Shown here one piece after another: positions 14,356-23,545 of a stretch of 28,306 nt of DNA; within the stretch, counting starts at the first letter, position 1; every line of letters starts with the position of its first letter. Source of the DNA: an uncultured Oscillospiraceae bacterium (lineage in GTDB: Bacteria; Bacillota; Clostridia; Oscillospirales; Ruminococcaceae); contig CAKSPU010000033.1 of the NCBI GenBank assembly GCA_934486875.1, forward strand, positions 1 through 28,306, written 5' to 3'. The notes below the pieces were generated by a model. The model did no database searches and was not told where the DNA came from. It saw nothing but the letters and a program-made list of their open reading frames with translations. The position numbers were made by a program, and so were the translations under genes.

Positions 14356-16731
14356 ATGAATGGAAAAAGAATGATAAGCGGCGTGCTGGCAGTTATGACG
14401 TTTTTAATGACAGCTTCTCCTGCAAGCCTGCCTTTTGATGTTCTGGCGGCAGACGGGGAAAGCGTGGAGCAGGAATCGCTTTATACGCTTGGCACGTCTT
14501 TATGTGATGAGGTCATCATAAACAATGAAACATTTCCCGATGAAACATTCAGAAGCTATGTTTCCGAAAATTTCGATACGGATAAGAGCGGGGGGCTGTC
14601 TGAGGAAGAGATAAAACGTGTAACTACAATAAGCATTTCCGGAACAGAGGATAAACCCAATAATATAAGATCGCTTAAGGGAATAGAATTCTTTACAGAT
14701 CTTATGGAGCTTTACTGTGGATATAATGAGCTTACGGAGCTTGATGTGAGCCACAATGCCGCTCTGACACATCTTAACTGCTATATGAATCATCTAACGA
14801 GCCTTGATCTGAGCAGTAATACCGAGTTGATACTGCTGTCCTGTTTTGGTAATGAGCTTACAAGTCTTGATGTGAGCAAAAATACCGATCTGAATTATTT
14901 TTACTGCACAGACAATTCATATGCTATTGACAGTGCAGACGGTAAATATTCCTTAAAATCTCTTCCAATCGGCTTTGACCCTACAAAAGCATCAGACTGG
15001 AATGGTGCAGAGTATGACAGCAGCACAAATTCGCTTTATAACATCACAAGTGCTTATATCACCTATACATATGACTGCGGAAATAATAACAGCTGCAAAT
15101 TTACGCTTGTGGACAATACCGTTCCTGACATCACAGTTACATTTGACGATAAATTAAGCGTCTATTCAACAGGGCTCTCTCAGTTTATAAAAAGCGGCAG
15201 CAGTGTCAAAAGCGGGTCGGAACTTAATATAGGAACAGAGCTTCAGGATTATGTAGACCATAAGGTTCTCGTTAACGGCAGAGAGGTATCCTTATATCCC
15301 AACGGCGATGTTTACTTTTGTGTGAGAACTTATACAGCAGACAGTGAGGATATTAAAATTTCATTGGAAGAGTCCAAATGGTCCGATGAACGTATGTCAG
15401 ATTACACTGTACTGAATGCAGACGAGGGGATAAGAGTCTATTGGTATAATAAATATACAGGATATATTGTAAATTATCCCAATACCATTGCAAATGGCAG
15501 CTATATCCCAAAAGATGCTCAGGTCTGCATAAGGATATCTTCCGAGCTGTACCCAAATATGCCCAAGCTGTATATCAATGGGCATTTTCAGGCATCTTCT
15601 ATGAATATGGATAAGGACTGGCAGATCTGGGGACTTTATGTTCCTGATGATGATATTTTCAGAATAACCATTGACGGAATGGCATCAGATGAGCCTGTTG
15701 CGGAGATAAACGAAAACACCTTCCCCGATGATGCATTCAGGGCAGAGGTAAAGAGTAAAGCAGACTTAAACGGGGACAATAAGCTTACGGAAAATGAGAT
15801 ACTTCAGATGGAATATCTGACTATATGCGGAACAGATGATGAACCCGGCAGTATCAAATCGCTTAAGGGCATTGAGTATTTCACAGAGCTTAAATTCCTT
15901 GACTGCTGCAACAATGAGATCGAAGATATTGATATAAGCGTTTTTCCTAAACTTTATTTCCTCAGCTGCGGCAATAACAATTTAAAAAGCCTTGATGTAA
16001 GCAAAAATCCTTATCTGACGCAGTTGTATTGTTCAGGCAACAAGCTGACGGAAATAGATGTTTCAGCAAATAAATCTCTTGAACGCTTTGCCTGCGCCGA
16101 CAATCTGCTTACAAGTCTTGACGTGAGCAGCAACACAGCCCTCACGTGGCTTTACTGCTCAGTGAACAAGCTGACTGAGCTGGATCTCAGTCATAATCCG
16201 AAGCTTGTGACCTTGGGAGTAAACGAAAACTGCCTTACAAGTCTTGATCTTACCGAAAATCAGTTTATCACCGAGTACGATGACAAGGGCAACAAGGCAC
16301 AGATATCGCTTACAAACGGCAGCTTCCCGCTTGCGGCTCTTAAAGGCTTTAACCCCTCAAGAGCTTCAAACTGGCAGGGAGCGGAATATGACGAGAGCAA
16401 AAATGCTTTGAAAAACTTCACCTCCGATACAGTGACATATTCCTACGACTGCGGAAACGGTCACAGTATGGAATTTACTCTTGTATGCACTGCCGTGACT
16501 GTCAGTGATATTATTGTTACGGACAGCAGCGTAACGGTAAGGTATTCCGACAACAGCAGTGCGACATACGCATTTGACGAAGTCCCGACTGAGCTTGTTG
16601 ATGAAATGGATACTCAGCTGGCAGCGGATTTCGTAAATGCTTTCACGGGTTCTTCAGTCGGGGATATCATACTTACCGATTCAGAGCTTAAGGCTATTGA
16701 GAAAGTTCTTGAAAAAGACTATATACAATAA
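14356..16731 (+). CDS. Secreted LRR protein with two EF-hand/LRR modules
   Basis: The protein has 791 residues. A signal peptide (GKRMISGVLAVMTFLM, cleavage near residue 31) is followed by a module with FPDETFRSYV, a 12-residue EF-hand-like loop (D74 to E85, with Asp/Ser/Gly at calcium positions), and 21-residue leucine-rich repeats of LTSLDVSxN type. A domain ending in YDCGN comes next. The whole plan is repeated in the second half from about residue 453, with its own acidic loop. A middle region of about 200 residues is unrecognised. The C-terminal 44 residues resemble the tail of the GH5 enzyme downstream. AGAGG lies eight bases before the ATG, so the upstream in-frame GTG at 14347 is less likely. 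It probably acts in adhesion or substrate binding at the cell surface. Confidence 0.8.
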   Translation: MNGKRMISGVLAVMTFLMTASPASLPFDVLAADGESVEQESLYTLGTSLCDEVIINNETFPDETFRSYVSENFDTDKSGGLSEEEIKRVTTISISGTEDKPNNIRSLKGIEFFTDLMELYCGYNELTELDVSHNAALTHLNCYMNHLTSLDLSSNTELILLSCFGNELTSLDVSKNTDLNYFYCTDNSYAIDSADGKYSLKSLPIGFDPTKASDWNGAEYDSSTNSLYNITSAYITYTYDCGNNNSCKFTLVDNTVPDITVTFDDKLSVYSTGLSQFIKSGSSVKSGSELNIGTELQDYVDHKVLVNGREVSLYPNGDVYFCVRTYTADSEDIKISLEESKWSDERMSDYTVLNADEGIRVYWYNKYTGYIVNYPNTIANGSYIPKDAQVCIRISSELYPNMPKLYINGHFQASSMNMDKDWQIWGLYVPDDDIFRITIDGMASDEPVAEINENTFPDDAFRAEVKSKADLNGDNKLTENEILQMEYLTICGTDDEPGSIKSLKGIEYFTELKFLDCCNNEIEDIDISVFPKLYFLSCGNNNLKSLDVSKNPYLTQLYCSGNKLTEIDVSANKSLERFACADNLLTSLDVSSNTALTWLYCSVNKLTELDLSHNPKLVTLGVNENCLTSLDLTENQFITEYDDKGNKAQISLTNGSFPLAALKGFNPSRASNWQGAEYDESKNALKNFTSDTVTYSYDCGNGHSMEFTLVCTAVTVSDIIVTDSSVTVRYSDNSSATYAFDEVPTELVDEMDTQLAADFVNAFTGSSVGDIILTDSELKAIEKVLEKDYIQ

Positions 16732-16740
16732 GTAACACCG

Positions 16741-16780
16741 AATAAGGCTGATGCAGCTTTGCATCAGCCTTATTTTTTTA
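16741..16780 (+). terminator. Strong rho-independent terminator
   Basis: A perfect 14-bp stem (16741-16754 with 16761-16774) with a six-base loop is followed by a T run. It ends the LRR transcript nine bases after the stop codon. Confidence 0.92.
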
Positions 16781-16841
16781 GTCATTATCTACAATATATC
16801 AAAGCAATATTTTGGGGTTATGCTGAAAAAAAGCAAAAGTG

Positions 16842-16870
16842 TTGCCGAAGCGGAAATAATATAGTAAAAT
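16842..16870 (+). promoter_or_regulatory. Promoter of the GH5 gene
   Basis: A -35 TTGCCG (16842-16847) and a -10 TAAAAT (16865-16870) with a 17-base spacer. The transcript would start about 39 bases before the TTG start codon. Confidence 0.5.
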
Positions 16871-16915
16871 AAATATAAGTGTTTATTAGTATTACATCTT
16901 CGGAGGAATGAAAAT

Positions 16916-19198
16916 TTGAAATTTAAAAGAACGGGAAAGACCGCTTTTGTCTCGGCGGCGGTGGCATCATTGTTCTGCTTGCAGCTCTTTTCGGCGGTGC
17001 CTGCTTCTGTTTCGGCTGAAACGGTGTATTCCGCAGCTGAGATCACCGAAAAAATGGGCGTGGGCTGGAATCTCGGAAATTCACTGGATTCAAATAATTC
17101 GGGCTTTTCCAGCCGGAATATTCTTGATTATGAAACGCAGTGGAGCAATCCTGTTGTGACCCGGGAGCTTATTGATGCGGTCAAAAAAAAGGGATTTAAC
17201 ACTGTGAGAATACCTGTGACCTGGTATCAGCACATATCTTCCGACGGAAATTATACCATTGACTCTGCCTGGATGGCGAGAGTGAAGGAAGTTGTGGACT
17301 ATGCCTACAGCAACGGAATGTACGTTATAATAAACGTTCATCACGAGGACTGGATAAACAGGTCGGATTTTGAAAGCAAAGAGGCTGAGATGGAAATCGA
17401 ACTTCGTGCTGTATGGAGGCAGATAGCGACAGCGTTTGCGGACTACGGTCAGCGCCTTATTTTCGAGGGAATGAATGAGCCCCGTGAGGTTGGCGGCAGC
17501 GTAAGTGAATGGGAAGGGAATGTAAACTGCTATAATGTTGTAAATCAGCTGAACAGTGCGTTTGTTGATACGGTCCGTTCTGTTGATTCACCATATCGTC
17601 AGACCCGTATGCTTATGATCCCCGATTATGCGGCGAGCAGAGAAAGCAGGATATATTCCTATCTGACTGTCCCAAAGGCGGCGGGCAGCATTGATGCGGA
17701 CAATGACGGCGATGATGATTATGTTGCAGTCTCCCTCCACGCATACAGCCCCTTTAACTTCGCAATGGGCGACGGAGATCACTCGGATTTTTCTTCGTCA
17801 TATGAAAGCGAGCTTGAGGATATGTTCAGTCAGATGCAGGGACAGTTCCTCCAGCAGGGCGTGCCGATAGTGCTGGGCGAGTTCAGTGCTTCAAATTACG
17901 GATATGACGACGCAAGGCTCAAATGGGCTGAGGCATATATGAGAAATGCTTCCGAATACGGTATTCCCTGCGTGCTCTGGGACAATAACGTTGAAGCAAA
18001 CAACGGCGGAGAGGCTCACGGATATATAAACAGGTCTACATATGAGTGGTATACATCGGGAGAAAAGGTAGTAGATATGCTCATCTCCACGAGAAACAGC
18101 ACCAAGTGGGGCACCAAGGCACGTATAACCTATCCTATGTATGCCCACAATGATTTTTCCGGCGGTTCATATGTAAACATCTCAGGTGACGGTGTTGTTG
18201 ATCTTAGCAGTCTTAACGGTTTTGCTTCGGACAAGGAGATCGCAGTAAAATACAGCGGCAGCATTCTTCCCGAATTTGCGCTGATGAACAGAGCCTGGGG
18301 CGGCTGGACAACTTTCGGACCCTATGACGCAGACAAAGATGCTCATATCGCATATGTTTCATATGACCAGATAACAAAGCTCTGGAACCGGTCCAACGGC
18401 GAGTTTTGCTACCTGAAGCTCAACAATAAGGACAGCATTGGATTTTCGGGCATAACACTCCTTGACATACCTCCGCAGACGGAAGCAAAATTTGAGATAA
18501 CCAAGGATCCCGCGGATAAAACGGTATATCCCTGCGAACAGATAGAGCTTTCCGCTGCGGTTTCCGCTGAGAATGCCGCATCACAATGGATTATAAGCCT
18601 TGACAACGGTGCAAGCTGGAAAGAGGCTGTCACCGCATCTGCAAATGTGTCCTCGGGCAATGGGGCAACATCATCTGAGGCAGTGTTCGATATTTACAAA
18701 AACGGCATCAGTGAGCGTGATACGGTGCTTTTCAGATGTGATTTTTCCAACGGAAGCAAGACTGTATCCACAGCTTCCGCAAGGGTCACGGTTTTATCGA
18801 GAAACGCTGCTGTGACTGCGGGCGGTGAAAAGTACAGCAGTGCAGAGCTTTCCTGGCAGGCAGACCCCTTTGCGGTTTCCTATGATATTTACAGGATAGA
18901 TAACGGCAGCTTTATCCTTATGGAAAGCTGCACGGGAACAAGCTGCACGCTTTCGGGTCTTGCGCCTGAGACAGAGTACGAAGTTATCGTCAGCGTTGTT
19001 TATTCCGATGGTGTAAAGCTCCCTTACAATTATAATTCGGTAAGCTTTACGACCACCTCTAAAACGGTTGATGATATGACTGTTTCGGAATGCATCGACT
19101 ATGTAAACAGCATAAATGCCGACAGCGATGTTATTGTTCTCACTTCCGAGCAGTTCAGAGCAATTGAACGTGTGATTGAATATGACAGAGCTTCTTAA
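16916..19198 (+). CDS. Secreted multi-domain GH5 endoglucanase-type glycoside hydrolase
   Basis: The protein has 760 residues. A signal peptide (cleavage near ASVSA, residue 34) leads to a GH5 TIM barrel of about 350 residues. Barrel landmarks are GWNLGNSLD, NTVRIPVTW, INVHHE, EGMNEPRE with acid/base E188, and LGEFSAS with nucleophile E322. It is followed by a likely beta-sandwich carbohydrate-binding region (about 398-525), an Ig-like segment (about 527-635), an FN3 domain (about 636-716) and a 43-residue tail shared with the LRR protein. It should cut beta-1,4-glucan or related hemicellulose outside the cell; exact specificity (glucan, xyloglucan, mannan) is not readable. The start is TTG with GGAGG nine bases upstream; the ATG nearer the site reads into a stop after three codons. 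No dockerin is present. Confidence 0.88.
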   Translation: MKFKRTGKTAFVSAAVASLFCLQLFSAVPASVSAETVYSAAEITEKMGVGWNLGNSLDSNNSGFSSRNILDYETQWSNPVVTRELIDAVKKKGFNTVRIPVTWYQHISSDGNYTIDSAWMARVKEVVDYAYSNGMYVIINVHHEDWINRSDFESKEAEMEIELRAVWRQIATAFADYGQRLIFEGMNEPREVGGSVSEWEGNVNCYNVVNQLNSAFVDTVRSVDSPYRQTRMLMIPDYAASRESRIYSYLTVPKAAGSIDADNDGDDDYVAVSLHAYSPFNFAMGDGDHSDFSSSYESELEDMFSQMQGQFLQQGVPIVLGEFSASNYGYDDARLKWAEAYMRNASEYGIPCVLWDNNVEANNGGEAHGYINRSTYEWYTSGEKVVDMLISTRNSTKWGTKARITYPMYAHNDFSGGSYVNISGDGVVDLSSLNGFASDKEIAVKYSGSILPEFALMNRAWGGWTTFGPYDADKDAHIAYVSYDQITKLWNRSNGEFCYLKLNNKDSIGFSGITLLDIPPQTEAKFEITKDPADKTVYPCEQIELSAAVSAENAASQWIISLDNGASWKEAVTASANVSSGNGATSSEAVFDIYKNGISERDTVLFRCDFSNGSKTVSTASARVTVLSRNAAVTAGGEKYSSAELSWQADPFAVSYDIYRIDNGSFILMESCTGTSCTLSGLAPETEYEVIVSVVYSDGVKLPYNYNSVSFTTTSKTVDDMTVSECIDYVNSINADSDVIVLTSEQFRAIERVIEYDRAS

Positions 19199-19218
19199 AA
19201 ATTAAAAGAACTGAAACG

Positions 19219-19265
19219 AAATATCCTCCTATGGTTTATTAAAATTCCATAGGAGGATATTTTAT
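19219..19265 (+). terminator. Rho-independent terminator after the GH5 gene
   Basis: A perfect 16-bp stem (19219-19234 with 19247-19262) with a 12-base loop. The descending arm ends in a short T run. It stops GH5 transcription before the AraC promoter. Confidence 0.85.
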
Positions 19266-19276
19266 GCAAAAAAATA

Positions 19277-19305
19277 TTGGCAGATTTAAAAAATAATGTT
19301 ATAAT
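19277..19305 (+). promoter_or_regulatory. Promoter of the AraC-family regulator
   Basis: A -35 TTGGCA (19277-19282), a 17-base spacer and a perfect -10 TATAAT (19300-19305). The leader is about 24 bases. Confidence 0.75.
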
Positions 19306-19335
19306 GAAAGCAATGAAATGTTTTATGGAGGGGAA

Positions 19336-20193
19336 ATGTCGGAGATGTCACAAAATGAGACGAGACTGCTCGGCTGCAAAACAACAAAGCCTCTTTCGTT
19401 CATCGTCTGCGGGCAGTTTATGAGCCGCTCGGGATTTATCCACCACCGCCGCCTGTTTGATGAAAATGTGCTTATTATGATGACCGAGGGCACCATATAT
19501 ATTGATTCGGACGGCAGGGAGCATACCGTTTCGGCAGGGCAGTATATCCTGCTGCCCGCAGGTGAGGAGCACTTCGGCTTTCGCTGCTCAGAGGGCAGAG
19601 TATCGTATCTCTGGGCGCATTTTCGGTCGGACTGCGGTTTTGAAACGGCAGATGACGGCGGAGAATATACATATCAGCTTCCAGAGGTGTGGTCAGTTTC
19701 ATCATCGGGGCGGACGGCGCAGCTTTTTCATCAGCTTATGGATATGTCACTGGAGGAAAATAATCACTATACGAAAAATATGTCGGACTATGCCGTGAGC
19801 CTGCTGATTATGGAGCTTTCACAGGAATATTTCCGAAGCCGCAGCGCAGGTACAGGTCTGCCGCCCTTGGTGATATCGGCAAGAGAGTGGATAAAAAATC
19901 ATTACTTCCTGCCCTTTGAGGTCTCGGAGCTTGCGGAGGCTCTGGGCTATCGGGCGGATTATCTTTCGTCGGTATTCAAGAAAAATATGGGCGTTTCGAT
20001 AGTCAGATACACGAACGGGCTGCGGATAAAGACCGCCAAGACCCTGCTTTCAAACTACGGCGTGACAATAAAAGAAGCCGCATTTTCCTGCGGCTTCTCT
20101 GATGAAAAATATTTTATGAGAGTGTTCAGGGAGTTTGAGGGAATGACTCCCGCTCAGTACAAAAACTCATTCGGACGGAAAAATATCAATTAA
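19336..20193 (+). CDS. AraC-family transcription regulator
   Basis: The protein has 285 residues from this start. The N-terminal half has a cupin-like sugar-sensing fold (EGTIYIDSDGREHTVSAGQYILLPAGEEHFGF). The C-terminal 100 residues carry two helix-turn-helix motifs: one around VSELAEALGYRADYLSSVFKKNMG, the second around TIKEAAFSCGFSDEKYFMRVFREFEGMTPAQYK. The start is uncertain: GGAGGGG at 19327-19333 suits ATG 19336 or 19345 better than the ATG at 19318. The gene converges on the GH127 gene and their stop codons overlap. The likely role is sugar-responsive activation of the arabinosidase and perhaps of the glucanase. Confidence 0.9.
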   Translation: MSEMSQNETRLLGCKTTKPLSFIVCGQFMSRSGFIHHRRLFDENVLIMMTEGTIYIDSDGREHTVSAGQYILLPAGEEHFGFRCSEGRVSYLWAHFRSDCGFETADDGGEYTYQLPEVWSVSSSGRTAQLFHQLMDMSLEENNHYTKNMSDYAVSLLIMELSQEYFRSRSAGTGLPPLVISAREWIKNHYFLPFEVSELAEALGYRADYLSSVFKKNMGVSIVRYTNGLRIKTAKTLLSNYGVTIKEAAFSCGFSDEKYFMRVFREFEGMTPAQYKNSFGRKNIN

Positions 20194-21980
20194 GCTTTTT
20201 TCTTTGTGAAATATACGGTGTATTTTTCGTCTGTCACGTCATAAATGGGGATAAGGTCGAAATTCTCGGGCTGATTTACGGTGCGGTAAACGCTCTGCTG
20301 CCAGGGGAATGTGCTGTAGGTGTGTTCGGTAACATAGGTGAGGGCGCTTTCGGGAGCGTCATTATCCATATAGATGCCGCAGTCCTTTTCGCAAAGTCCC
20401 GCAAGGACAACGGGTCCTTCGGAGAATGCTGTGAGCTGGGGCATATCGGGCAGCGAGGACGCTGTGAGGGCTGAGGGAAAGTAAATATTCACGGTGTCGT
20501 TTTCCCAGGTGCGGTCAATGTCGATAAAGCCGTTTTCGGCAGCATTCTTCACATTTTCGCCGTTTACGGAAACAACAGGCTCGCCCTTTACCCATCGGGG
20601 AACACGGAGGGAAAGAGTAAATTTCTCGGGTTTTTCGGCTCTTACACTGAGCTTGATGTACCAGCGGTTCATTCTGCTGTCGTCGTGCTCGTCAAAGGTG
20701 GCACCGTCGTTGTAATACTTCATATCAACGCTCTGGGTAACGGTCACATTCTCGCTGCGCTTATACTCGGAATTGATGTACTGAGCAACGAAAAGTCGGC
20801 TGCGGTCATTATCCTCGTACCAGCAGAGCTGGGGATAAATAGTGTGCGCCTGAACGGTGGTTCCGTGGCAGCACCAGAAATCGTGGGTCTTGCTGCCCCA
20901 TTTTTTTGCGCTGCCCGACTTCATAGGCAGAAAATATGCGGGCATTCCCGTAAATTTGTTCTGCTGTGCAAGGAAGCCGTTGTAGAGGTTTTTCTCAATA
21001 TAATCGAGATAGCTGCTGTCGCCTGTGAAGCGGAAAAGGTAATCTCCGAGACGTACCATATTGTAAACTGTGCAAAATTCCTGAGTGCGCTCACCGATGA
21101 ACATACCGAGCTTGTGAGGAGGTATCCAGAACTCGCCCGAGTTCTGACCGCCTGTGCAGAAAGCCTCTCTTCCATTAACAGCACAGTTCCAGAAGAGCTT
21201 TACACGGCGGAGCCATTTTTCATCGCCTGTGATCTCATACATTTTTGCAGCGCCGTGAGCCCAGGGGATACTTGCATTTGCGTGGCAGTTTGAAAGGGGA
21301 TCGCCGTTGTCCTCCAGCTTTTTGAAGATAGAGGGGTGGGAATAGCGCTCGGCAAGAGTGAGATATCTCTCGTCATTTGTGAGCTGATAGAGCCCTGCCC
21401 ATACCTCCAGCATTCCGCCCTCCTCACCGCTGTAAACGGCGTGGGGATTTTTCTTTTCCATATCCGCAGTCCAGTCGAGGTACCAGTCGGCGGCATTGCC
21501 GAGGATAACGAGAGCCTTGTCGTTCTTTGCGTACATTGCGCTGTGGCAGAGACCGAGGAGAGTTTTGTGGAGAGTGTACTGGGGTGACCAGATGTACTCG
21601 TTTTTCTCCAGCCTTTCAAAATATTTTTCGGGTACCGAGCCTATCCATTTTCCGCCGTTGAGCTTCTGGCAGCGTTCAAGCTCATCAATTATATTGTCAA
21701 GCTTTGCTTTCAGCTCACGGTCATTGTTCTGCGCAATGAGCATTGCTGCGGCGGAGAGCCAGTGACCGAGGAAATGACCTCTCAGCTGACAGATGGGGGA
21801 CTCCCAGCCCTGATGCATTTCGGTAACGTCCCTGTCGGTGCGTATGCAGGCTTCAAGGTAGAAATTCTGGAGAAGATTTTCCGTTTTCAGCTCCATAAGA
21901 TAAGCTCTGTTTACATCGGAGCGCTCCTTGAAGAGACCGGGGAGAAGATGCGCACTCTGTGCATTTATATTTGTTGGCAT
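20190..21980 (-). CDS. GH127 (DUF1680) beta-L-arabinofuranosidase
   Basis: The protein has 596 residues with no signal peptide, so it is cytosolic. It shows the alpha/alpha-barrel signature of the family and its zinc-cysteine site: E301-x-C303 (EFC) and C370-C371-H372 (CCHG). These correspond to the Glu/Cys/Cys/Cys centre of the Bifidobacterium HypBA1 enzyme, where one of the adjacent cysteines is the nucleophile. E283 in NSGEFW is a candidate acid/base. The enzyme would release L-arabinose from short beta-arabinofuranosyl oligosaccharides, such as those of extensin-type plant glycoproteins, after import. GGAGG lies nine bases before the ATG. It converges on the AraC gene with a 4-base overlap and shows no terminator of its own. 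The related GH146 family cannot be fully excluded. Confidence 0.88.
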   Translation of the reverse strand: MPTNINAQSAHLLPGLFKERSDVNRAYLMELKTENLLQNFYLEACIRTDRDVTEMHQGWESPICQLRGHFLGHWLSAAAMLIAQNNDRELKAKLDNIIDELERCQKLNGGKWIGSVPEKYFERLEKNEYIWSPQYTLHKTLLGLCHSAMYAKNDKALVILGNAADWYLDWTADMEKKNPHAVYSGEEGGMLEVWAGLYQLTNDERYLTLAERYSHPSIFKKLEDNGDPLSNCHANASIPWAHGAAKMYEITGDEKWLRRVKLFWNCAVNGREAFCTGGQNSGEFWIPPHKLGMFIGERTQEFCTVYNMVRLGDYLFRFTGDSSYLDYIEKNLYNGFLAQQNKFTGMPAYFLPMKSGSAKKWGSKTHDFWCCHGTTVQAHTIYPQLCWYEDNDRSRLFVAQYINSEYKRSENVTVTQSVDMKYYNDGATFDEHDDSRMNRWYIKLSVRAEKPEKFTLSLRVPRWVKGEPVVSVNGENVKNAAENGFIDIDRTWENDTVNIYFPSALTASSLPDMPQLTAFSEGPVVLAGLCEKDCGIYMDNDAPESALTYVTEHTYSTFPWQQSVYRTVNQPENFDLIPIYDVTDEKYTVYFTKKKA

Positions 21981-22010
21981 AGCTTATTACCTCCGTTATT
22001 TTCTGAAAAT

Positions 22011-22039
22011 ATTATACAATATAATTTTGAAATTGTCAG
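22011..22039 (-). promoter_or_regulatory. Promoter of the GH127 gene
   Basis: On the minus strand -35 CTGACA (22039-22034), a 17-base spacer and a perfect -10 TATAAT (22016-22011). It lies between the MATE stop and the GH127 start, so GH127 can be transcribed independently of the MATE gene. No clear operator repeat was recognised. Confidence 0.7.
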
Positions 22040-22077
22040 TAGATAAACACGGCAAAGAGGTGGAAATTTCTTTGATT

Positions 22078-23445
22078 TTAATTTTGTTCCGCTGCGCTCT
22101 CCCTTGATATTTTCCTTATGTGGAGCAGGTACACGATGAGCAGCGAAACTCCTGTGAATACCCAGGAAGCCACATACACATTCATAAGCATCTCATAGGT
22201 ATGCACCCATTTGAACACGGTGGAGAGCCATATGAGACGGAACACCATGGTTCCGAGAATTGTGAATATCGCAGGCTCGAGGGATCTTCCCATACCTCTG
22301 AGAGCTGCGCTTTCCACCTCGTAGGTGGCGGTGATGCCCTCGAGGGAGCATACGTGATACATTCTGCTGAGGGCAAATGCTGCCACTGCTTCGCCGGTCG
22401 TGTATATGCTTACGAAAAAATCTCCCCAGACAATAAAGATTATGCTGAGTATCTCGGTAAAAACAAAGCCGAACAGAATGCATTCACGGAATATTTTCTT
22501 GCATCTGTTTATATTTCCCGCACCGTAATTCTGGCTGGTAAAGGTCACGGCAGCCTGTGCGAATGCATTGGCGATGTCATAGGTGAAATACTCGAAATTC
22601 AGAGCAAGGGAAGAGCCTGCAATGGCGTTCTCACCGAATGAGTTTATGCCGCTCTGAATGAACACGTTGGATATTGAAAATATTGCACCCTGTATTCCCG
22701 CAGGAATGCCTATCTGAAGGACTTTCAGGAGATACTGCCTGTTTATCCCCATCTGCTTCGGTCGGAATGCAAATTCGTCATCTCTTCTGTAAAGGTGGAT
22801 AAGGACGAGGAATGTGCTGAGAACGTTTGAGATCACCGTGGATATGGCAACGCCTGCGACCCCAAGCTTAAAGACGATGACAAGGAGCAGATTCAGAGCC
22901 ACGTTCACAAGTCCCGATATGAGCAGATAGTACATAGGTCTCCGGCTGTCACCGTAGCTTCGGAGGATTGCTGCGCCGAAATTGTATATGACCATAAAGG
23001 GTATGCTTATAAAATAGATGTTTATGTACAGCATAGCTTCGCTCAGAACGCTTTCGGGAGTGCCGGACAGCTCGAGTATGGGCTTTGCGGTGAGCCGACC
23101 TATGAGCATAAGTCCCAGCCCGAGAAAAAGTCCGAATGTGAGGACTGTATGGAGCGTGCCGCTTATTTTTCCTCTGTCACGCTGTCCGATGAACATTGCA
23201 AGGACTGCGTTCGGTCCAACTGAAAGACCCACGATGAGGTTTACAAAAATTCCCACAAGTGCCACGCAGCTGCCCACTGCCGCAAGGGCGTTATCTCCCG
23301 CAAATCTGCCTACCACCGCCACATCTGCGGAGTTGAAAAGCTGCTGCAATATACTGCTGAATGCAAGGGGCATTGCGAAAATTATAAGCTTTCCCGCAAG
23401 TCCGCCGCCAAGCATATCCATTTCTTTTGATCTGACTGATGCCAC
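22078..23445 (-). CDS. MATE-family multidrug/metabolite exporter
   Basis: The protein has 455 residues with about twelve hydrophobic segments and the MATE N-terminal pattern (GKLIIFAMPLAFSSILQQLFNSADVAVVGRFAG, split here into its two recognisable parts: the PLAFSSILQQLFN segment and VVGRFAGDNALAAVG). The second half repeats the fold with GIPAGIQGAIFSISNVF. Members export cationic drugs or metabolites by sodium or proton antiport; the substrate is unknown. The start is GTG with GGAGG nine bases upstream. It has its own promoter. The GH127 gene follows 97 bases downstream on the same strand and could be partly co-transcribed because no terminator was seen between them. Confidence 0.9.
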   Translation of the reverse strand: MASVRSKEMDMLGGGLAGKLIIFAMPLAFSSILQQLFNSADVAVVGRFAGDNALAAVGSCVALVGIFVNLIVGLSVGPNAVLAMFIGQRDRGKISGTLHTVLTFGLFLGLGLMLIGRLTAKPILELSGTPESVLSEAMLYINIYFISIPFMVIYNFGAAILRSYGDSRRPMYYLLISGLVNVALNLLLVIVFKLGVAGVAISTVISNVLSTFLVLIHLYRRDDEFAFRPKQMGINRQYLLKVLQIGIPAGIQGAIFSISNVFIQSGINSFGENAIAGSSLALNFEYFTYDIANAFAQAAVTFTSQNYGAGNINRCKKIFRECILFGFVFTEILSIIFIVWGDFFVSIYTTGEAVAAFALSRMYHVCSLEGITATYEVESAALRGMGRSLEPAIFTILGTMVFRLIWLSTVFKWVHTYEMLMNVYVASWVFTGVSLLIVYLLHIRKISRESAAEQN

Positions 23446-23481
23446 GCCTGTATTCCTCCAAAATATGCTAAAATATTTTAT

Positions 23482-23510
23482 ATTATATCACAGCTTTGTC
23501 CTGTATTCAA
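23482..23510 (-). promoter_or_regulatory. Promoter of the MATE gene
   Basis: On the minus strand -35 TTGAAT (23510-23505), a 17-base spacer and a perfect -10 TATAAT (23487-23482). It lies back to back with the ThrE promoter across a palindrome-rich spacer. Confidence 0.75.
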
Positions 23511-23545
23511 CTGAATTATTTGGACGAAAATGTTGTTAAAATAAA

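Noticed and set aside
20685..21293. 202-codon plus-strand frame inside the GH127 gene
   Set aside because: It is antisense to a gene with conserved catalytic residues and has no recognisable domain.
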